Shown here one piece after another: positions 1 to 8,664 of a DNA stretch of 64,000 bases. The notes under the pieces are model-generated. The model saw nothing but the letters and a program-made list of their open reading frames with translations. It ran no database searches and was not told the origin of the DNA. The position numbers were made by a program, and so were the translations under genes. Each line of letters opens with the position of its first letter. Within the stretch, counting starts at the first letter, position 1. The stretch comes from Plantibacter flavus (lineage in GTDB: Bacteria; Actinomycetota; Actinomycetes; Actinomycetales; Microbacteriaceae). The stretch lies in contig NZ_CP019402.1 in NCBI RefSeq assembly GCF_002024505.1, positions 2,728,001 through 2,792,000 on the forward strand. Direction: 5' to 3'.

Positions 1-2
1 CC

Positions 3-1592
3 CTCAGCTATCTGCCGTTCGTGCCGGACGTCGAGGTCAAGCCGGAGTGGATCCTCGCCGGCGTGCTGCCACCGCTCCTCTATTCCGCCGCGGTCAACGT
101 TCCCCTGGTCGACTTCCGCCGCAATCTCAAAGCGATCTCCGGACTCTCGGTCGTCCTCGTCGTGGTGTCGTCGGTCCTCATCGGCTGGATCCTGTCGACG
201 ATCCTCCCCGACCTGAGCCTGGCCGCCGGCATCGCCCTCGGTGCCGTCGTCAGTCCGACCGACGCGGTCGCCGCGACCTCGATCGGTAAGCGGCTGGGCA
301 TGCCGTCGCGACTCGTGAGCGTCCTCGAGGGCGAGAGCCTCGTGAACGACGCCTCGGCCCTGGTCCTCCTGCGCTCCGCCATCGCCGCGACCGCCGGCAC
401 GGTCTCGCTGTGGGGTGTCCTGGGCGACTTCGCCTATGCCGTGGCGCTCGCGATCGCGATCGGGATCGTCGTCGGGTTCATCACGGTCCGGATCCGGTCC
501 CGCCTCGGCGACCCGGTCCTCACGACGGTCATCTCCTTCGCCGTGCCGTTCATCGCGTATCTGCCCGCCGAGCACTTCCACGCTTCGGGCGTCCTGTCGG
601 TCGTCGTCGCCGGACTCTACACCGGGCATCAGAGCGCGAAGTACTTCACCGCTCAGGACCGCATCAGCGAGCGCATCAACTGGCGGACGACGCAGTTCCT
701 CCTCGAGAACGGGGTGTTCCTGCTCATGGGCCTCGAGCTCGAGGCCATCGTCTCGCAGGTGGAGCAGGACGACCTCGGCATCTGGTCGTCGATCGGCCTG
801 GGGTTGCTGACCGCCAGCACCCTCATCGTCGTCCGCATCGTGTTCGTCGGCGTCCTCGTCTGGTCGTTGCGACGCGACGAACGGGAGGCCCTCTCCCGGC
901 GCCCGAGGCTGGCGGAGGTCTCAGCACGTCTCGAGGAGCATCCGACGGAGAACGCGCGCTCAGCCAAGCGCAAGGCCGCCTTCTCGAGGTCGATCGCCCG
1001 GCGGAGCGCCGACCTGGACTTCCTGCAACGTGAGGGACTCGGGTGGCGCGGCGGCGCGGTGCTCGCCTGGGCGGGTATGCGTGGGGTCGTCACGATCGCG
1101 GCCGCGCAGTCGTTGCCGCTCGACACCCCGTATCGGGCGGAGCTGGTCCTCATCGCGTTCACGGTCGCGATCGTCACCCTGCTGCTCCAGGGCGGTTCCC
1201 TCCCGCTCGTCATCCGGCTGTCCCGGGTCGGCGGGACGGACGAGCAGGCCGCGATGGCGGAACTCGCCGGTCTCGTCGAGGAGATCTCGACCGTCGGTGT
1301 GGCCGCCCTCGACGACCCGCAGCTGCGCACGGACGGTGGCGAACCGTTCGACACCGCGGTCGTCGACCGGGTGCGTACGAGCAGCCTCATACGCGTCGAG
1401 TCGGCGGCGGAACGCACCGATGCCGGCGTGGGCCCGCACGAGCAGTTCCGACAACTGCGACGCCGAGTGCTCGACGCCGAACGCGACGCGCTCCTCGATG
1501 CGCGGGCGACCGGCAGCTACTCCTCCGAGGTACTGGCGAAGGCGCAGCGGATGCTGGACGTCGAGGAGTCACGCCTCGACGGTGCCGGCTGA
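3..1592 (+). CDS. Na+/H+ antiporter, CPA1 family (5' end outside window)
   Basis: This is an integral membrane cation/proton antiporter that would exchange sodium (or potassium) for protons. The reading frame is open to the left edge (it reads LSYLPFV before the first in-window GTG at 21), so the true start and first membrane segment lie outside the window. About ten hydrophobic segments are visible. The ion-site motifs typical of CPA1 proteins are present: SPTDAVA near residue 78 from the GTG, and EGESLVNDASAL about 25 residues later. The last 130 or so residues form a charged cytoplasmic tail. It is convergent with the rsrA-sigR pair, 16 bases away. Ion specificity cannot be read from the sequence. 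Confidence 0.85.
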   Translation, partial: LSYLPFVPDVEVKPEWILAGVLPPLLYSAAVNVPLVDFRRNLKAISGLSVVLVVVSSVLIGWILSTILPDLSLAAGIALGAVVSPTDAVAATSIGKRLGMPSRLVSVLEGESLVNDASALVLLRSAIAATAGTVSLWGVLGDFAYAVALAIAIGIVVGFITVRIRSRLGDPVLTTVISFAVPFIAYLPAEHFHASGVLSVVVAGLYTGHQSAKYFTAQDRISERINWRTTQFLLENGVFLLMGLELEAIVSQVEQDDLGIWSSIGLGLLTASTLIVVRIVFVGVLVWSLRRDEREALSRRPRLAEVSARLEEHPTENARSAKRKAAFSRSIARRSADLDFLQREGLGWRGGAVLAWAGMRGVVTIAAAQSLPLDTPYRAELVLIAFTVAIVTLLLQGGSLPLVIRLSRVGGTDEQAAMAELAGLVEEISTVGVAALDDPQLRTDGGEPFDTAVVDRVRTSSLIRVESAAERTDAGVGPHEQFRQLRRRVLDAERDALLDARATGSYSSEVLAKAQRMLDVEESRLDGAG

Positions 1593-1608
1593 TGCCGTCG
1601 GTCGGCCG

Positions 1609-1860
1609 TCAGGCGCTCTCGTGGGTGGCCTGGGTGGCCCGCAGCGACGCGAGGACCTGGTTCTTCAGGTCTTCGGGTGCCGTCTCCTTGCACGCCCGCT
1701 GGACGGCCTCGGTGAGGGTCTGGGCGACGAGCGCCTCGTTCTGACACTCCGGGCAGTTCGCGAGGTGCTCGCGGATGTCGGCGGCCTCCGTCTTGCACAC
1801 CTCGTGACGGAGGTACTCCTCCAGGTCTCGCTTGGCCTTGTCGCAGCCGCAGTCGCTCAT
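1609..1860 (-). CDS. rsrA: Mycothiol-system anti-sigma factor, RsrA/RshA type
   Basis: This is a redox-sensing zinc anti-sigma factor of 83 residues, the usual size of the family. It is expected to hold SigR inactive until thiol oxidation releases zinc. The ZAS signature HLANCPEC is present (His32, Cys36, Cys39), with further cysteines at 4, 6, 22 and 57. The start is the ATG at 1860, which overlaps the sigR stop codon as ATGA, so the two are translationally coupled in the classic sigma/anti-sigma order. The assignment rests on the motif, size and position after sigR. Which cysteines form the disulfide is not visible. Confidence 0.86.
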   Translation of the reverse strand: MSDCGCDKAKRDLEEYLRHEVCKTEAADIREHLANCPECQNEALVAQTLTEAVQRACKETAPEDLKNQVLASLRATQATHESA

Positions 1861-2546
1861 TTCTTGCTCCCCTGCTTCGTCACGGTGAACCCCCGGGACG
1901 AGGCGTAATCGGCCAACAGGTCGCGGAGGAGTCGTCGGCCACGGTGCAGACGACTCATCACGGTCCCGATGGGCGTTTTCATGATGTCGGCGATCTCCTG
2001 GTAGGCGAAGCCCTCCACGTCGGCGAGGTACACCGCGAGGCGGAAGTCCTCCGGGATGGCCTGCAACGCGTTCTTCACGTCGCTGTCCGGCAGGTGATCG
2101 ATCGCTTCGGCCTCGGCGGAACGGCTGGAGGTGGCGCTGATCGATTCGGCGCCGCCCAACTGCCAGTCCTCGAGGTCGTCGATGGTGCCCTGGTACGGCT
2201 CGCGCTGCTTCTTCCGATACGTGTTGATGTACGTGTTCGTGAGGATGCGGTAAAGCCACGCCTTGAGGTTGGTGCCCTGTTCGAACTGCGCGAACGCGGC
2301 GAAGGCCTTCACGAACGTCTCCTGGACGAGGTCCTGAGCGTCCGACGGGTTCTTCGTCATGCGCATGGCAGCGCCGTACAACTGATCGATGAACGGCAGT
2401 GCCTGTGCTTCGAACAGTGATCGGGGGTCCGGCTCGGCCGGAAGGGCTTCTGGGTCGACGGAGGTCATCACCGGCCAGTCTACGGCCAGCGCCAGACGGC
2501 CGTGATCGGCCTCCGTCACCGGTCGTTCCAGTACCGCTGTGGACAT
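1857..2546 (-). CDS. sigR: ECF RNA polymerase sigma factor SigR/SigH
   Basis: This alternative sigma factor is expected to direct the thiol-oxidative and heat stress regulon (thioredoxin, mycothiol and protease genes in relatives). The protein has 229 residues. Sigma region 2 lies around residues 50-120 ([17 protein letters not shown], then [22 protein letters not shown]) and region 4 around 160-215 ([18 protein letters not shown], then [15 protein letters not shown]). The ATG at 2546 is preceded by a strong AAGGAGG ribosome site. It is transcribed with rsrA and divergently from aroA. A GGAAT-N18-GTT element upstream suggests self-activation. Confidence 0.92.
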   Translation of the reverse strand: MSTAVLERPVTEADHGRLALAVDWPVMTSVDPEALPAEPDPRSLFEAQALPFIDQLYGAAMRMTKNPSDAQDLVQETFVKAFAAFAQFEQGTNLKAWLYRILTNTYINTYRKKQREPYQGTIDDLEDWQLGGAESISATSSRSAEAEAIDHLPDSDVKNALQAIPEDFRLAVYLADVEGFAYQEIADIMKTPIGTVMSRLHRGRRLLRDLLADYASSRGFTVTKQGSKK

Positions 2547-2584
2547 CCGCTCCTCCTTCTGCTCTCGACCCCGACTACTGTTGG

Positions 2585-2610
2585 AACCAATGTTGACCAA
2601 TCCGTATTCC
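2585..2610 (-). promoter_or_regulatory. SigR-type promoter of sigR-rsrA (GGAAT-N18-GTT)
   Basis: On the minus strand GGAAT (2610-2606) is followed by exactly 18 bases and then GTT (2587-2585), the consensus of SigR/SigH promoters in actinobacteria. The predicted transcript would begin near 2575, about 30 bases before the sigR start. The element overlaps the assigned first codons of aroA (ATG 2590) on the other strand, so the two divergent genes share this DNA. Confidence 0.7.
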
Positions 2611-3939
2611 GCACCAGATTTCGACGTGTACGGCGATGCCGAACCCGAGCACGACGACGCAGCCTGGCCGGCGCCCGTCGCGGCCGGTCCGGTCGATGCG
2701 ACCGTCTCGCTTCCGGGCTCGAAGTCGCTCACGAACCGCGAGCTCGTCCTGGCCGCTCTGGCCGACGGGCCCTCCCTCCTGCGCGCCCCGCTCCACTCGA
2801 TGGACAGCACCAACATGGTCGAGGCGCTGCGCGCACTCGGGACCACCATCGTCGAGCGACCGGCGTCGGGCGCCTTCGGTAAGGACTGGCTCGTCACGCC
2901 GGGCGAGCTGTTCGGCAGCACGACCGTCGAGTGCGGGCTCGCCGGCACCGTCATGCGCTTCGTCCCACCGCTGGCCGCCCTCGCCCTCGGGCCGACCGTG
3001 TTCGACGCCGACCCATCGGCCAGGAACCGGCCGATGGCCACCATGATCGGGTCGCTCCAGGCGCTCGGCGTCGACATCAGCGACGACGGCCGGAAGGCGC
3101 TCCCCTTCACGGTGCACGGCACGGGCACGGTGAAGGGTGGCAAGCTCACGATCGACGCGTCGTCGTCGAGCCAGTTCGTGTCCGGCCTCCTGCTGGCCGC
3201 AGCCCGCTTCGAGCACGGCCTCCACCTCGTCCACGAGGGCGATCGTCTGCCGAGCCTGCCGCACATCGAGATGACCATCGCGGCCCTCGCGGCCCGCGGG
3301 GTCACCGTGGAACAGCCCGCCGTCGGTGAGTGGGTCGTCGCCCCCGGCACGATCGCCGCGCTCGACGTCGACCTCGAGCCCGACCTCTCCAACGCCGCAC
3401 CGTTCCTCGCCGCGGCGCTCGTCACCGGCGGAAGCGTCACGCTCCGCGGCTGGCCCACCTCCACCACCCAGGTCGGTGCCGACCTGGCGGACCTCCTGCC
3501 CCGCTTCGGCGCGACGGTCACCCTGGACGGCGACCGCCTCACCGTCACCGGCGGCGAGCGGATCACCGCGGTCGACCTCGACCTGACCACCGGCGGTGAG
3601 CTCGCGCCCGCCCTAACCGCACTCGCGGCACTCGCCGACGGACCGTCGACCATCACGGGCATCGGGCACATCCGTCACCACGAGACCGACCGGCTCGCGG
3701 CCCTCGCGACGGAGATCAACAAGCTGGGTGGCGCCGTCACGGAGCTCCCGGACGGTCTCCGCATCGAGCCGCGCCCCCTCCACGGCGGCGAGTGGTCGAG
3801 CTACCACGACCACCGCATGGCGACCACGGGAGCGATCCTCGGTCTCGTCGTGCCCGGGGTCACCATCGAGAACGTCGCCACGACCGCGAAGACGCTGCCG
3901 CAGTTCACCGAACTGTGGCATGCGATGGTCGGGGGCTGA
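2590..3939 (+). CDS. aroA: 3-phosphoshikimate 1-carboxyvinyltransferase (EPSP synthase)
   Basis: This enzyme transfers enolpyruvyl from PEP to shikimate-3-phosphate in the shikimate pathway to aromatic amino acids. It has 449 residues. Visible motifs are [11 protein letters not shown] near residue 41 (phosphate binding), [20 protein letters not shown], the DHRMA motif near 405 and KTLPQF near the C-terminus. The ATG at 2590 is chosen because it gives the [16 protein letters not shown] N-terminus expected in this group; the ribosome site is weak. It is divergent from sigR and five bases upstream of rsgA, so aroA-rsgA is probably one operon, the same neighbours as aroA and the RsgA gene of Mycobacterium. 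Confidence 0.95.
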   Translation: MLTNPYSAPDFDVYGDAEPEHDDAAWPAPVAAGPVDATVSLPGSKSLTNRELVLAALADGPSLLRAPLHSMDSTNMVEALRALGTTIVERPASGAFGKDWLVTPGELFGSTTVECGLAGTVMRFVPPLAALALGPTVFDADPSARNRPMATMIGSLQALGVDISDDGRKALPFTVHGTGTVKGGKLTIDASSSSQFVSGLLLAAARFEHGLHLVHEGDRLPSLPHIEMTIAALAARGVTVEQPAVGEWVVAPGTIAALDVDLEPDLSNAAPFLAAALVTGGSVTLRGWPTSTTQVGADLADLLPRFGATVTLDGDRLTVTGGERITAVDLDLTTGGELAPALTALAALADGPSTITGIGHIRHHETDRLAALATEINKLGGAVTELPDGLRIEPRPLHGGEWSSYHDHRMATTGAILGLVVPGVTIENVATTAKTLPQFTELWHAMVGG

Positions 3940-3943
3940 ATCG

Positions 3944-5005
3944 ATGAGCTGGTGGGACGACGGCGTCGACGACGACGAACCGGAACTCGACGAGTCGAGC
4001 ATCAGGATGCGGCCGAACCCGAAGGCGAACCGCCCACGGACGAAGACGCGCCCCGAGCACCTCGATGCACTGACCGCCCGCGTCCTCGCGGTCGACCGCG
4101 GTCGCTACACGGTGCTCCTCGACGAAGGCACGCCCGAGGAGCGCGTCCTGACGTCGACTCGCGCTCGTGAACTCCGCAAGCAGGCCATCGTGACCGGCGA
4201 CCGGGTTGACGTCGTCGGCGACACCTCGGGCGCCGAGGGCACGCTGTCGCGCATCGTACGGATCGTGCCGCGCACGACGCTGCTCCGCCGCAGCGGCGAC
4301 GACACCGACGCCATGGAGCGCGTCGTCGTCGCCAATGCCGACCAGATGCTCATCGTCGTGGCTGCGGCGAACCCCGAACCACGTGCCCGACTCGTCGACC
4401 GCTACCTCGTCGCCGCCTACGATGCGGGGATCACCCCGATCCTCTGCATCACGAAGACGGACCTCCAGGACCCCGACGAGTTCCTCGCGAACTTCGCCGG
4501 GCTCGGCCTGCGGGTGTTCCGCAGCCGGGAGGACGATGTCCCTCTCGCAGAGATCACCGAAGCCCTCATCGGTCACGACACGGTCTTCGTCGGCCACTCG
4601 GGCGTCGGCAAGTCCACCCTCGTCAACGCCCTCGTCCCGACCGCTGAGCGCGCCACGGGGCATGTGAACGTCGTCACCGGTCGTGGCCGCCACACCTCCT
4701 CGTCGACCGTCTCGTTGCGCATCGAGGCGCCCGGAGGATCCGGGTGGGTCATCGACACCCCGGGCGTCCGCTCGTTCGGTCTCGGACACGTCGACACCGC
4801 CAACATCCTGAAGTCGTTCACCGACCTCGCGGAGATCGCGCTCGAGTGCCCACGCGGCTGCACCCATCTGCCCGACGCCCCCGACTGCGCGATCATCGAG
4901 GCCGTCGCAGAGGGGCGGCTCGGGGAGAACGGCCCGGCACGCCTCGACTCGCTCCAGCGGCTGCTGGGGACCTTCGCCACGATCAAAGCCGACCAGTACT
5001 CCTGA
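3944..5005 (+). CDS. rsgA: Ribosome small-subunit GTPase RsgA
   Basis: This circularly permuted GTPase acts in late 30S subunit maturation. The protein has 353 residues: an N-terminal OB-fold region (about 40-125), then G4 TKTD, G1 GHSGVGKST and G3 DTPG in the permuted order that defines the family. A C-terminal zinc region follows, with the ligand cluster CPRGCTHLPDAPDC. An acidic N-terminal extension (MSWWDDGVDDDEPELDE) is present. The ATG lies four bases after the aroA stop codon, which supports co-transcription. Confidence 0.93.
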   Translation: MSWWDDGVDDDEPELDESSIRMRPNPKANRPRTKTRPEHLDALTARVLAVDRGRYTVLLDEGTPEERVLTSTRARELRKQAIVTGDRVDVVGDTSGAEGTLSRIVRIVPRTTLLRRSGDDTDAMERVVVANADQMLIVVAAANPEPRARLVDRYLVAAYDAGITPILCITKTDLQDPDEFLANFAGLGLRVFRSREDDVPLAEITEALIGHDTVFVGHSGVGKSTLVNALVPTAERATGHVNVVTGRGRHTSSSTVSLRIEAPGGSGWVIDTPGVRSFGLGHVDTANILKSFTDLAEIALECPRGCTHLPDAPDCAIIEAVAEGRLGENGPARLDSLQRLLGTFATIKADQYS

Positions 5006-5006
5006 C

Positions 5007-5018
5007 TAGGCTTGGGGT
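5007..5018 (+). promoter_or_regulatory. -10 box placing bcp as a leaderless transcript
   Basis: TAGGCT (5007-5012) is followed by six bases and then the ATG of bcp. With normal -10 spacing, transcription would start at the A of the start codon. No Shine-Dalgarno sequence fits this start, which agrees with leaderless initiation. No good -35 element is seen. Confidence 0.55.
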
Positions 5019-5498
5019 ATGCCTGAACCCCTCCGTCTCTCCGCCGGCGACCCGGCCCCCGCGTTCACCCTCACCGACCAGGACGGCACCAGCGTGTCCC
5101 TGTCGGACTTCGCCGGACGACGGGTGATCCTCTACTTCTACCCCGCCGCGATGACACCCGGCTGCACCACCCAGGCGTGCGACTTCCGCGACAACCTCGC
5201 ATCGCTCAGCGGTGCCGGGTACGTGGTGCTCGGCGTCTCGAAGGACTCCGTCGAGAAGCTCAAGGCCTTCCAGGAGGAGGACGGGCTCACGTTCCCGCTT
5301 CTCAGCGACCCGGAGTTGACGGTCCACCAGGCGTACGGAGCCTACGGCGAGAAGAACTCCTACGGACGCATCGTCACGGGAGTCCTCCGCTCGACGTTCG
5401 TCATCGACGAGACGGGCACCCTCACCCTCGCCCGGTACAACGTCAAGGCCACCGGCCACGTGAAGAGCCTCCGCAAGGCCCTCGGCCTCGACGCCTGA
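5019..5498 (+). CDS. bcp: Thioredoxin-dependent thiol peroxidase, Bcp/PrxQ type
   Basis: This atypical 2-Cys peroxiredoxin would reduce hydrogen peroxide and organic hydroperoxides using thioredoxin. It has 159 residues, the normal length. The peroxidatic Cys49 lies in MTPGCTTQAC and the resolving Cys54 five residues later, the spacing seen in E. coli Bcp. The conserved YFYP stretch precedes it and GVSKDSVEK follows. It sits 13 bases after rsgA but has its own -10 box. Its nearness to sigR fits an oxidative-stress role, though no SigR-type promoter was seen before it. Confidence 0.92.
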   Translation: MPEPLRLSAGDPAPAFTLTDQDGTSVSLSDFAGRRVILYFYPAAMTPGCTTQACDFRDNLASLSGAGYVVLGVSKDSVEKLKAFQEEDGLTFPLLSDPELTVHQAYGAYGEKNSYGRIVTGVLRSTFVIDETGTLTLARYNVKATGHVKSLRKALGLDA

Positions 5499-5536
5499 CG
5501 CGTCGCGGCTGGACCATCACGACCGACGAGTCGCAC

Positions 5537-5971
5537 TCAGATCTCGCGTCGGGTCACGGCGGCGACCGCCGGCGTGAACAGGAGCCCGAGGACGGCCAGC
5601 GACGGCAACAGCAGGAACCACCCGATCGCGGGTTGCGCGAAGACCCCCTGGAACGCGCCGACGGCGACGGCGATCTGCACGAGCTGCCAGGTGACCGCTC
5701 CCCCGCGGATCCAGCTCCGTCCGCGGATCGCGCCGAGGGCGAGCGCCGTGACGAACGCCGTGGCGATGAGCAGGATCACGAAGATCGCCAGTGCGCTCGT
5801 GAACGAGGCCGGCGTCGCCGCGACCAGCTCGAAGAGGAACCAGGCCGAGAGCCCGATCATGAGCAACGCCTCGGCGACGAGCAGGACGATGAAGGCCAGC
5901 ACCGCCGGATGACGACGCTCCTCCGGGTTCGGAGCGGAGGTGGCGTTTCGATCGGTACTCACAGGGTTCAC
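5537..5971 (-). CDS. Small four-pass membrane protein, function unknown
   Basis: A 144-residue protein with a short charged N-terminus (about 22 residues) and four hydrophobic segments (about 23-50, 58-82, 92-112 and 117-138), ending in a basic tail. I do not recognise a characterised family. It starts with GTG at 5971; a second GTG nine bases downstream is an alternative. It is convergent with bcp (38 bases apart) and divergent from whiB1, with which it shares a comparatively AT-rich intergenic region. Confidence 0.65.
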   Translation of the reverse strand: MNPVSTDRNATSAPNPEERRHPAVLAFIVLLVAEALLMIGLSAWFLFELVAATPASFTSALAIFVILLIATAFVTALALGAIRGRSWIRGGAVTWQLVQIAVAVGAFQGVFAQPAIGWFLLLPSLAVLGLLFTPAVAAVTRREI

Positions 5972-6155
5972 CCAAACTTGGCTATTGATTTGCTCTTACC
6001 GATATGAAACCATGTTTGAGGCCGACATGAGGTCCACGAGGGTGTGGACAGATCCCGAATCCCGGACGATCATCCCCCTCGCATTTCGGCTTTCGCTTCC
6101 CGATACCCCTCACTCGGTTGAAGAAATCTCACCATGCAATAAAAGGAGCTCCCCT
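5972..6155. promoter_or_regulatory. AT-richer divergent promoter region before whiB1
   Basis: This 184-base stretch is clearly poorer in GC than its surroundings (for example around 5980-6020 and 6120-6150) and separates two divergent genes. I could not fix a single -35/-10 pair. The long leader (over 100 bases if transcription starts near 6030) would leave room for operators of whiB1. The strong AAAAGGAG ribosome site of whiB1 is at 6141-6148. Confidence 0.4.
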
Positions 6156-6404
6156 ATGGATTGGCGCGATAAAGCTGCCTGCCTGACCGTCGACCCGGAA
6201 TTGTTCTTCCCGGTCGGGAACACCGGTCCGGCGGTCGATCAGATCGACAAGGCGAAGGCCGTGTGCGCCACCTGCAGTGTCACGGAGCTGTGCCTCCAGT
6301 ACGCGCTCGAGACCGGCCAGGACTCCGGTGTGTGGGGCGGCCTCAGCGAAGACGAGCGTCGCGCTCTCAAGCGTCGCGCGGCTCGCGCCCGCCGCGCCTC
6401 CTAA
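6156..6404 (+). CDS. whiB1: WhiB-family iron-sulfur transcription factor, WhiB1/WblE type
   Basis: This 82-residue Wbl protein binds a 4Fe-4S cluster and, in relatives, the primary sigma factor; WhiB1 of mycobacteria is essential and nitric-oxide sensitive. The four cluster cysteines are at 9, 37, 40 and 46 (spacing CxxC then C at +6). The GVWGG turn and a basic C-terminal helix (RRALKRRAARARR) follow. The start is the ATG at 6156, with AAAAGGAG upstream. Its placement beside the pdtaS kinase gene repeats the Mycobacterium whiB1-pdtaS pairing, which supports WhiB1 over the other paralogues. Confidence 0.92.
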   Translation: MDWRDKAACLTVDPELFFPVGNTGPAVDQIDKAKAVCATCSVTELCLQYALETGQDSGVWGGLSEDERRALKRRAARARRAS

Positions 6405-6412
6405 TCGCGGAC

Positions 6413-6447
6413 GAGAACCCCGGGTGCCGAACGGCCCCGGGGTTCTC
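6413..6447 (+). terminator. GC hairpin terminator after whiB1
   Basis: Perfect 11-base arms GAGAACCCCGG (6413-6423) and CCGGGGTTCTC (6437-6447) begin eight bases after the whiB1 stop. No U-tract follows. It lies between convergent whiB1 and pdtaS and may stop transcription from both sides. Confidence 0.7.
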
Positions 6448-6481
6448 GCATGCCCGCGGCCGTTCGCGACGGACCAGGACC

Positions 6482-7981
6482 TCAGCTCTTGGCGACCCAG
6501 CGCATCGGGATCGCGATCGTGACCTCGGTGCCGCTCCCCATGAGCGTGTGCCAGTCGATCGTCCCGCCCAGTTCGCCCTGGATGAGCGTCCGCACGATCT
6601 GGGTGCCGAGACCGGACCCGACCTTCCCCTCCGGGAGCCCCACGCCGTTGTCGCGGACCTGCACGCTCAGCAGCTCGTCCGTGCGGTCGGCCGTGATCTC
6701 CACGTCGCCGTCGCGGCCGTTCAAGCCGTGCTCCACCGCGTTGGTGACGAGTTCGGTGAGCGCGAGGGCGAGTGGCGTCGCGTACTCGCTCGGGAGCACG
6801 CCGAACGAGCCGGAGGACTTCGGGCGGACCGTGGTGTTGTGGGAGCTCGCCACTTCGGCGATGAGCAGGAGCACGCGCTCGAAGACCTCGTCGAAGTCGA
6901 CGTTCTGGTTGAGCCCCTCGGACAGCGTGTCGTGCACGACCGCGATGGCGGCCACGCGCCGCATGGCCTGCGTGAGGGCGTCGTGGGCGTCCTCCGAGTG
7001 CGTCCGCCTGGCCTGGATCCGCAGGAGCGACGCGACCGTCTGGAGGTTGTTCTTCACCCGGTGGTGGATCTCGCGGATCGTCGCGTCCTTCGTGATGAGT
7101 TCCTGCTCCTGGTGACGCAGTTCGCTGACGTCGCGGCAGAGCACGATCGCGCCGACCCGCTCGCCGCGGCTCCGCAACGGGATCGCCCGGAGGGAGACCG
7201 TCACACCCTTGTCCTCGATGTCGGTCCGCCACGGCGCCCGACCGGTGACGACGAGCGGCAGGGACTCGTCGACGGTGACGGTCCCCGTCCCGGAGAGCAG
7301 ATGGGTCGTGACGTCCGCGAGCGACTCGCCCTCGAGTTCCTCGGCGAAGCCGATCCGGTTGAAGGCCGAGAGCGCGTTGGGGCTGGCGAAGGTGACGGTG
7401 CCGTCGACATCGAGCCGGATCAGGCCGTCGCTCGCGCGCGGTGCGCCACGGCGTGGTCCGGTCGGCGCACCGAGATCCGGGAAGTCGCCGACCGCGATCA
7501 TCTCGAACAGGTCGCTCGCGCAGTCGTTGAAGGTGAGTTCCTGGCGGCTGGGCGTACGAGCCTCACCGAGATTGGTGTGGCGGGTGATGACCGCGATCGG
7601 TCCATCGGCATTGGTCGTCTCGGTCGGAGATATCCGCCGGGCGACGGGTACGGCACGAACCCTGGTCGGGGTCTCCTCGTACCAGTCCGGTGCGGACGAC
7701 TCGATGATCCGTCCACTCTCGAAACAGTCGGTGACCTGCTTGCGCCATTCCTGCTTGATGGATTGTCCGACGAAGTCGCGATAGAAGAGTGTCGCGGCAC
7801 TCGACGGACGCGAATGCGCGACCGCGATGAAACTGCCGGAATCGGTCGGTACCCAGATGACGATATCGGCGAACGCCAGATCCGCGAGGAGTTGGCTGTC
7901 AGCGAGCAGCATGTGCAGCCACTCCACGTCGGCCGCACTGGAGCGGCCCTGGGCGAGAACGAGATCACTGAGCGTCGACAC
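6482..7981 (-). CDS. pdtaS: Cytosolic sensor histidine kinase PdtaS
   Basis: This soluble sensor kinase of 499 residues has no membrane segments. An N-terminal GAF-like domain spans roughly 20-165 and a PAS-like domain 185-285. The HisKA_2 phosphoacceptor region follows, EIHHRVKNNLQTVASLLRIQ (His306/His307), then an HATPase domain with N and G boxes (ELVTNAVEHG, DNGVGLP). This matches mycobacterial PdtaS, which phosphorylates the RNA-binding ANTAR regulator PdtaR; no pdtaR is seen in this window. The GTG start at 7981 is set by a TAGACT -10 box six bases upstream. It neighbours whiB1 as in Mycobacterium. Confidence 0.87.
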   Translation of the reverse strand: MSTLSDLVLAQGRSSAADVEWLHMLLADSQLLADLAFADIVIWVPTDSGSFIAVAHSRPSSAATLFYRDFVGQSIKQEWRKQVTDCFESGRIIESSAPDWYEETPTRVRAVPVARRISPTETTNADGPIAVITRHTNLGEARTPSRQELTFNDCASDLFEMIAVGDFPDLGAPTGPRRGAPRASDGLIRLDVDGTVTFASPNALSAFNRIGFAEELEGESLADVTTHLLSGTGTVTVDESLPLVVTGRAPWRTDIEDKGVTVSLRAIPLRSRGERVGAIVLCRDVSELRHQEQELITKDATIREIHHRVKNNLQTVASLLRIQARRTHSEDAHDALTQAMRRVAAIAVVHDTLSEGLNQNVDFDEVFERVLLLIAEVASSHNTTVRPKSSGSFGVLPSEYATPLALALTELVTNAVEHGLNGRDGDVEITADRTDELLSVQVRDNGVGLPEGKVGSGLGTQIVRTLIQGELGGTIDWHTLMGSGTEVTIAIPMRWVAKS

Positions 7982-7993
7982 GATGCCAGTCTA
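7982..7993 (-). promoter_or_regulatory. -10 box predicting leaderless pdtaS mRNA
   Basis: On the minus strand TAGACT (7993-7988) is followed by GGCATC and the GTG start of pdtaS, the same geometry as for bcp. There is no Shine-Dalgarno sequence. Confidence 0.6.
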
Positions 7994-8062
7994 GGCTCGG
8001 CCGACCGGCACCGAGTGCGCCGGGCGTCCCCTGACGACCTCTGTCGGGTAGGCACGGAACGA

Positions 8063-8105
8063 CGACGGCGCTCAGCGGTCCGCCTGGGGCCGCTGAGCGC
8101 CGTCG
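8063..8105 (-). terminator. 16-bp perfect hairpin after lsr2
   Basis: Arms 8063-8078 and 8090-8105 pair perfectly over 16 bases around an 11-base loop, starting 15 bases downstream of the lsr2 stop. No U-tract follows, as is common in actinobacteria. It separates lsr2 from the downstream pdtaS promoter. Confidence 0.75.
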
Positions 8106-8120
8106 ATCGGACGTGATGCG

Positions 8121-8456
8121 TCAGTTGGCCGCGCGGTAGGCGTCCTGGACCGCCTGGGGGATGCGTCCGCGCGACGACACGGCGTGCCCGTTCTTCGCGG
8201 CCCACTCGCGGATCGCGGCGAGGTTCTCGGCGCTGTTGCGGGTGCTGGTGCTCGAGGTGCGGCGCCCACGCTTGACCGGGCGTCCGGCTCCGATGTAAGG
8301 CTTCAGCGACTCGCGGAGGTTCTTCGCGTTGTCCGCACCGAGATCGATCTCGTATTCGGTTCCGTCGATCGCGAACCGGACGGTCTCTCCTGATCCGGAA
8401 GCGAGTTCGCTGCCGTCGAGATCGTCGATGTATGTGGTGATGACTTTCTGAGCCAT
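8121..8456 (-). CDS. lsr2: Histone-like nucleoid protein Lsr2
   Basis: This 111-residue xenogeneic silencer bridges AT-rich DNA. The N-terminal dimerisation domain (MAQKVITTYIDDLDG, then VRFAIDGTEYEIDL) and the C-terminal DNA-binding domain are both complete. The latter has IREWAAKNGHAVSSRGRIP, whose RGR forms the AT-hook-like loop. The linker around residues 60-75 is basic and serine/threonine rich. The ATG at 8456 has AGGAGG nearby. The gene is flanked upstream by an unusually AT-rich region that could be its own target. Confidence 0.93.
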   Translation of the reverse strand: MAQKVITTYIDDLDGSELASGSGETVRFAIDGTEYEIDLGADNAKNLRESLKPYIGAGRPVKRGRRTSSTSTRNSAENLAAIREWAAKNGHAVSSRGRIPQAVQDAYRAAN

Positions 8457-8664
8457 GGGGGTCCTCCTGAAGATATCCGTGGTGAGTCCGACGGTTATCC
8501 GATCATATCGAACACCACCAAGCGAATCTGAATACCGACACGATATCGGAGTAATTCATCACCCAACGGATAGCGATGCATCGGAGGAGAATGCAGATGC
8601 ATATATCGGCGCGCAAATGCATATTCGGTTGATCACCCAATTGTATTGAGTGACTTCGTCGGGA
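8457..8664. other. AT-rich island upstream of lsr2 with repeated ATGCAT
   Basis: Roughly 8490-8650 is close to half A+T, in a window that is mostly about 70% GC. The words gatgcatcgg (from 8575), gatgcatatatcgg (from 8597) and atgcatattcgg (from 8619) recur at about 22-base spacing. No convincing open reading frame lies inside. The lsr2 promoter must be in its left part; the right part precedes the end of the CpaE-like gene. Binding by Lsr2 is an inference. Confidence 0.45.
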
